Assembly (NCBI RefSeq): GCF_001691555.1
Contig: NZ_MAYN01000008.1
Span: 1,356,682-1,420,681, forward strand
Origin: Pantoea eucrina
Lineage (GTDB): Bacteria; Pseudomonadota; Gammaproteobacteria; Enterobacterales; Enterobacteriaceae
Reading direction: 5' to 3'
DNA: 64,000 nucleotides
Below, piece after piece: positions 60,317-64,000 of the stretch (positions are counted from its first letter, which is position 1; the number at the start of each line of letters is the position of its first letter). Below the pieces are notes generated by a model, which saw nothing but the letters and a program-made list of their open reading frames with translations, did not search any database and was not told the origin of the DNA. Made by a program: the position numbers and the translations under genes.

Positions 60317-61810
60317 TCAGCCGACACTGTGCTCAAGGCTGATCGCTAACAGTTTTTGTGCTTCCACGGCAAATTCCAGTGGCAGCTCGGAGAAAACATC
60401 TTTACAGAAGCCATTAACGATCATGGAGATCGCATCTTCTTCGCTGATGCCGCGCTGCAGGCAGTAAAACATCTGATCTTCGCCAATACGTGACGTGGTG
60501 GCTTCATGCTCCAGCTGCGCGGTATTGTTACGCGTTTCCACATACGGGAAAGTATGGGCACCACAGTCAGGGCCAATCAGCATCGAGTCACACTGCGTAA
60601 AGTTACGCGCATTGGTTGCCGTCGGCATAATCTTCACCAGCCCGCGATAGGTATTCTGGCTTTTACCTGCCGATATCCCTTTGGAGATAATGGTGGACTT
60701 GGTGTTTTTACCGATATGGATCATCTTGGTGCCGGTATCCGCCTGCTGGCGACCGCTGGTCAGGGCAACCGAGTAGAACTCACCCACGGAGTAATCACCG
60801 CGCAGGATGCAGCTTGGATATTTCCAGGTAATCGCAGATCCGGTCTCAGACTGCGTCCAGGACATTTTACTGTGATCGCCTTCGCACAGCGCACGCTTGG
60901 TAACGAAGTTAAGGATACCGCCCTCACCTTCACCGCCAGGGAACCAGTTCTGTACCGTGGAATATTTCACTTCAGCATTTTTATGGATGATGACTTCAAC
61001 GACCGCAGCGTGCAGCTGATAAGTGTCACGCACCGGCGCCGAGCAGCCCTCGATATAGCTGACATAGCTGTCTTCATCTGCAATCAGAATAGTGCGCTCA
61101 AACTGACCTGTTTTCGCCGCATTAATGCGGAAATAGGTCGACAGCTCCATCGGGCAGCGTACCCCTTTCGGGATATAAACAAAGGTGCCATCAGAGGCTA
61201 CCGCTGAGTTAAGCGCAGCAAAGAAGTTATCGTTATGCGGCACGACGGTGCCCAGATACTTCTGTACCAGTTCCGGATGGTCATGGATTGCTTCGCCAAA
61301 CGAACAGAAGATAATGCCCTGTTTAGCCAGCTTGTCACGGTAAGTGGTGGAGACCGACACGGAATCGAAAATCGCATCAACAGCGACCTCTTTCCCTTCA
61401 CGTACCGGAACACCCAGCTGATTAAACGCGTCTTCCACTTCCTGCGTCAGATAGTCACTGGACGCCACGCTGCCGGATGTCTGGGTTGCACCTGGCTCGG
61501 ACGCACAACTATCGTCACAGTTGCCGCATGATGGCGCAGAAAAGTAACTGTAATCCTGATAGTCGAGCTTGTCATAGTGCGCTTTTAACCAGTGCGGCTC
61601 TTCCATTTCCAGCCAGGCACGGAAAGCCTTGAGCCGGAACTCAAGCATCCACTCGGGTTCGTTACGTTTAGCCGATATCGCACGCACGACATCTTCATTG
61701 ATGCCGTGTGCCAGTTCGTCGGTTTGTAACCGGGTAAAGAAGCCCTCTTTATAGTTGAGCTTGCCTTCCCAGGTTTGTACATCATCAGATGCTTCGCTAT
61801 GTCGTGACAT
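60317..61810 (-). CDS. sufB: Fe-S cluster assembly protein SufB
   Basis: Main scaffold of the Suf system, 497 residues. Conserved parts include [12 protein letters not shown] near residue 95, [30 protein letters not shown] and, near the C-terminus, [17 protein letters not shown] and [21 protein letters not shown], which hold the sulfur-relay and cluster residues. It starts seven bases after sufA. Confidence 0.97.
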   Translation of the reverse strand: MSRHSEASDDVQTWEGKLNYKEGFFTRLQTDELAHGINEDVVRAISAKRNEPEWMLEFRLKAFRAWLEMEEPHWLKAHYDKLDYQDYSYFSAPSCGNCDDSCASEPGATQTSGSVASSDYLTQEVEDAFNQLGVPVREGKEVAVDAIFDSVSVSTTYRDKLAKQGIIFCSFGEAIHDHPELVQKYLGTVVPHNDNFFAALNSAVASDGTFVYIPKGVRCPMELSTYFRINAAKTGQFERTILIADEDSYVSYIEGCSAPVRDTYQLHAAVVEVIIHKNAEVKYSTVQNWFPGGEGEGGILNFVTKRALCEGDHSKMSWTQSETGSAITWKYPSCILRGDYSVGEFYSVALTSGRQQADTGTKMIHIGKNTKSTIISKGISAGKSQNTYRGLVKIMPTATNARNFTQCDSMLIGPDCGAHTFPYVETRNNTAQLEHEATTSRIGEDQMFYCLQRGISEEDAISMIVNGFCKDVFSELPLEFAVEAQKLLAISLEHSVG

Positions 61811-61817
61811 ATTTCAC

Positions 61818-62192
61818 TTACTCGACGCCAAAGCTTTCACCGCACCCGCAGGCGTGCTGAGCTTTAGGGTTATTGAATTTAAAGATCTGGTTCAGGCCTT
61901 CACGGACATAGTCCAGCTCTGTGCCGTCGACAAACGGCATTGCCTGAAGCGGCACAAAGAGTTTTGCGCCAAACTGCTCAAACTGCAGATCGTCATCGGC
62001 TGGCTCTTTTACCAGATCCATGACATAACCAAAACCGGCACAGCCAGATTGTTTCACGCTCAGTTTCAGGCCCTTTACTGCCGGGTCCTGTTCAACCAGA
62101 GTCAGGATCTGTTTCGCTGCCGACTCGGTCAGCGTAAGTCCTTTCCAGACAAAATCGTCAGGAGAAAAGGACGCGGCGTTTACTGATGACAT
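61818..62192 (-). CDS. sufA: A-type Fe-S carrier SufA
   Basis: Carries newly made clusters to target proteins; 124 residues. The three ligand cysteines are in KQSGCAGFGY and HACGCGESF. The start of MSSVNAASF follows GCGAGGTACAACG and is preferred over one five codons earlier. First gene of the suf operon; the operon is controlled by OxyR, IscR and Fur in E. coli. Confidence 0.95.
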   Translation of the reverse strand: MSSVNAASFSPDDFVWKGLTLTESAAKQILTLVEQDPAVKGLKLSVKQSGCAGFGYVMDLVKEPADDDLQFEQFGAKLFVPLQAMPFVDGTELDYVREGLNQIFKFNNPKAQHACGCGESFGVE

Positions 62193-62303
62193 CGTTGTAC
62201 CTCGCAAGTCTGGACCTTCTCAGGCTATCCCCCTATGGTAGTGATATCGCCTATCACTTCAACCTCTTGTTTTGCAGGGATAATCATCTCGTGCTGTTTT
62301 TTC

Positions 62304-62320
62304 TGCTTAATAATTAAGCA
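62304..62320. promoter_or_regulatory. palindrome upstream of sufA
   Basis: TGCTTAATAATTAAGCA is a perfect inverted repeat about the central A, 112 bp upstream of the sufA start. It looks like a dimeric regulator site; no regulator is assigned. Confidence 0.5.
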
Positions 62321-62543
62321 TAGCCCCTTTACTGAAGCCTGTAACAGACAGTTTTTATTCGGGACAAATATCACAACTTATTGATATCGTAACATTTTAT
62401 AAAAAGAGACCCCAAAGCTGTCAACCTGTGTACAGGTTACGCCTTTACTGAATGTAAAGAGATTGTTATTGCCGATTTTAGTAACAGGTTACAGACATCA
62501 ATATATTTTTTAGCGGGAATTGCATTCCTGACGCAGTTTAATA

Positions 62544-62558
62544 TGATAATGATTATCA
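62544..62558. promoter_or_regulatory. Fur box
   Basis: TGATAATGATTATCA is a perfect 7-1-7 Fur box (TGATAATnATTATCA). It lies 20 bp before the ATG at 62579 and therefore probably overlaps the promoter or transcript start of that gene. Confidence 0.85.
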
Positions 62559-62578
62559 TTAACTGTTTAGGCGGCGCT

Positions 62579-62983
62579 ATGACACGTACCGTTTCAGCCT
62601 GGTTACAACACAAAATCAGCGACTATAAATTCGCTGTACGCGATATCACCGTAGATTTCTATCTGGCAGAAGCCAGACTTAACCGGCCGGAGTGCTCACT
62701 CGGGCAGCTGCGCCGGTTCAATGATACCTGCCTTGATATGGCAGAAATCTGCGACATCAACGGCGACGATCGCAGCTATCTGCACGCCTTAGGCAAGCTG
62801 CACCATCGCCTGATTCAGGAGATGGGCAACGATGACCGCGACCGGCTGTTTCGTCTGCAGGCGTATCAGTTCGCCCGCCAGTCACTGACGCACCTGTGTC
62901 ATAAACTGGCACAGAGTGGCGACTGGGACCAGGCAACGCGCCTGCAGCGTGATTTTGTCCGTCACGCTGGCTGGATATTCTAA
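62579..62983 (+). CDS. uncharacterised Fur-regulated small protein
   Basis: 134-residue soluble-looking protein of unknown family. It is rich in predicted helix, with His, Asp and Arg throughout (for example MAEICDINGDDRSYLHALGKLHHRL and FRLQAYQFARQS) and four cysteines. There is no signal peptide or membrane segment. A longer frame from 62543 would start inside the Fur box; the ATG at 62579, behind TAGGCGGCG, is the sensible start. It is divergent from sufA and convergent with ydiJ, a place where E. coli has ydiH/ydiI. I do not recognise its function; iron starvation expression is inferred from the box. Confidence 0.8.
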   Translation: MTRTVSAWLQHKISDYKFAVRDITVDFYLAEARLNRPECSLGQLRRFNDTCLDMAEICDINGDDRSYLHALGKLHHRLIQEMGNDDRDRLFRLQAYQFARQSLTHLCHKLAQSGDWDQATRLQRDFVRHAGWIF

Positions 62984-63013
62984 TCCAGCTTTGTGACGGC
63001 TCCTACATTTTGT

Positions 63014-64000
63014 TTACATCAATTCCAGCAGCGCCTGTAAAGGATGCCGCATGCCGTTGCCTTCTGCGCGTTTAACCTGACTGCGACAGGAAAAGCCGGT
63101 GGCCAGACAGCGCTGGCGTGGCAGCCGCTGTAGCTGCGGATGCCAGGAGAGCGCATAAATACCGAGTGAGTTTTCCAGATGCTGCGCCTCGTGGCCATAC
63201 GTTCCCGCCATGCCACAGCAGCCGGTATTAATGTTTTCCAGCCGGGCACCGAAGCGGGCAAATATCTTCTGCCACTGATCCGGCGTAGCGGGCAGCGCGG
63301 TCACTTCAGTACAGTGCGCAAACAGATACCAGGGCTCACCGCTGACGGGCTGGTTTACCCCACCAGCCAGCGCCTGCTGCAGCCACTCGTGCACCAGCAG
63401 CACGCTAAAATCACCGCGCTTACTTTTCAGTACCTGCTGATACTCATCGCGATAGCAGAGTACGGTCGCCGGGTCGACACCAACCATCGGCATCCCGAGT
63501 TTTGCCATCCGGTTAAGCAGTTCAGCGGTTTTCGCCGCTGTACGGGCGAAACGCTGCAGAAACCCTTTTACATGCTGCGCTTTTCCGTTGGGTGAGAAAG
63601 GCAGCAGCACCGGACGGTAACCCAGTTTTTCAATCAGTGAAATAAAGTCGGTCACCAGCTGAGCTTCGTAGTAGCTGGTAAACGGATCCTGCACCACCAG
63701 CACGCACTGCTGTCGCGCTGCGCTGTCCATCGCCTCCAGCTGCTCCAGCGTCAGGCTCATGGCCGGATGCCCGCTCAAACGCTGTTTAAGGTTAGGTGCG
63801 GAGAGCTGAGGCAGATCCACCATACCGATATGGGTTTTGCTGAATTCGCGCATCCACGGCTGCTGCAGAAAGAAATTAAACACTTTTGGCGCTTTTGCCA
63901 TCAGCGGCGCATAGCGCTCTACGCTGGCCACCAGGTGATCGCTGACCGGTCGCAGATAACGCGTATGGTAAAGCTGCAAAAAGCGCGCACGGAAATCGGG
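63014..64000 (-). CDS. ydiJ: FAD-linked oxidoreductase YdiJ, C-terminal part
   Basis: C-terminal third of the large YdiJ protein (about 1018 residues in E. coli), an FAD- and Fe-S-containing D-2-hydroxyglutarate dehydrogenase-type enzyme. The frame is open through the window end (PDFRARFLQLYHTRYLRP), so the start lies outside. Visible is the C-terminal cysteine-rich CCG-type domain with LFAHCTEVTALP and NTGCCGMAGTYGHEAQHLENS, which binds a cluster, and CLATGFSCRSQVKR near the end. It lies beyond suf as in E. coli. Confidence 0.93.
   Translation of the reverse strand, partial: PDFRARFLQLYHTRYLRPVSDHLVASVERYAPLMAKAPKVFNFFLQQPWMREFSKTHIGMVDLPQLSAPNLKQRLSGHPAMSLTLEQLEAMDSAARQQCVLVVQDPFTSYYEAQLVTDFISLIEKLGYRPVLLPFSPNGKAQHVKGFLQRFARTAAKTAELLNRMAKLGMPMVGVDPATVLCYRDEYQQVLKSKRGDFSVLLVHEWLQQALAGGVNQPVSGEPWYLFAHCTEVTALPATPDQWQKIFARFGARLENINTGCCGMAGTYGHEAQHLENSLGIYALSWHPQLQRLPRQRCLATGFSCRSQVKRAEGNGMRHPLQALLELM

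Larger units (their letters stand above)
62193..62578. promoter_or_regulatory. sufA / orphan gene divergent control region
   Basis: 386 bp between sufA and the Fur-boxed gene. It includes GGATAATCATCTCG at 62278-62291 with a perfect Fur half-site (GATAAT), a 17-bp palindrome at 62304-62320 and a perfect Fur box at 62544-62558. IscR and OxyR sites could not be assigned by eye. No further gene is seen. Confidence 0.6.

Noticed and set aside
62193..62540. Small RNA between sufA and the next gene, as at the E. coli locus
   Set aside because: No terminator-like hairpin with a T run or recognisable RNA sequence was seen.
62543..62578. Twelve-codon extension of the Fur-boxed gene (MIMIIINCLGGA)
   Set aside because: The extension is the translated Fur box itself; start moved to 62579.

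Overview
The window is a chromosomal segment of a gamma-proteobacterium of the Enterobacterales. Gene order and near-identical protein motifs (manA-ydgA-add-ydgJ, cnu-ydgK-rsxABCDGE-nth, dtpA-gstA-pdxY-tyrS-pdxH-mliC-anmK-slyB/slyA, sodC-ydhF-ydhL-nemRA-gloA-rnt-grxD-mepH-purR-punRC-cfa-ribE-mdtK-tRNA-Val-pykF-lpp-ldtE-sufEDSCBA order reversed-ydiJ) follow the manA to ydiJ part of the E. coli map. Several E. coli neighbours are absent (uid genes, malIXY, blr, ydhIJK, lhr, ydiH/ydiI). The content and the intergenic repeats suggest Erwiniaceae (Pantoea or Erwinia); this genus-level call is inference.

Layout. 1-4.6 kb: end of manA, ydgA, add, ydgJ. 4.6-18.5 kb: a pentose/hexose block not found here in E. 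coli. It holds araFGH followed by araC (minus strand), the divergent araBA (plus strand), a 1.15 kb array of composite repeats, and the second sugar ABC importer ytfQRT-yjfF (minus strand). araD is not in the block. Two LacI/GalR-type operator sequences, one before araF and one before ytfQ, suggest that both importers share a regulator. 19-26.6 kb: cnu, ydgK and the rsx electron-transport operon with nth; rsxC carries a long tandem-repeat tail. 26.6-28.4 kb: an MscS-family channel gene and a gene-poor 740-bp gap. 28.4-36.5 kb: dtpA, gstA, vitamin B6 genes, tyrS, mliC, anmK, slyB and slyA. 36.5-44.4 kb: a lipoprotein, sodC, ydhF, ydhL, an eptA-type lipid A phosphoethanolamine transferase with a PmrA-like box, the electrophile-response unit nemRA-gloA, rnt and grxD. 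44.7-52.8 kb: mepH, purR, punR/punC, cfa, ribE, mdtK. 52.9-56.6 kb: three tRNA-Val(GAC) genes, pykF, lpp, ldtE. 56.6-62.2 kb: the sufABCDSE Fe-S assembly operon. 62.5-64 kb: a short uncharacterised gene behind a perfect Fur box, and the 3' part of ydiJ.

Most of the window is conserved core genome with intact reading frames. The parts that are not ordinary are the composite repeat array at 12.83-13.99 kb, whose 238-bp module folds into a 105-bp inverted structure with a compensatory base change; the arabinose/galactofuranose-type block with shared operators; the repeat tail of rsxC; and the Fur-boxed orphan gene divergent from suf. No complete novel defence, secretion or biosynthetic system was found, and no CRISPR array, insertion sequence, integrase or phage gene was seen.
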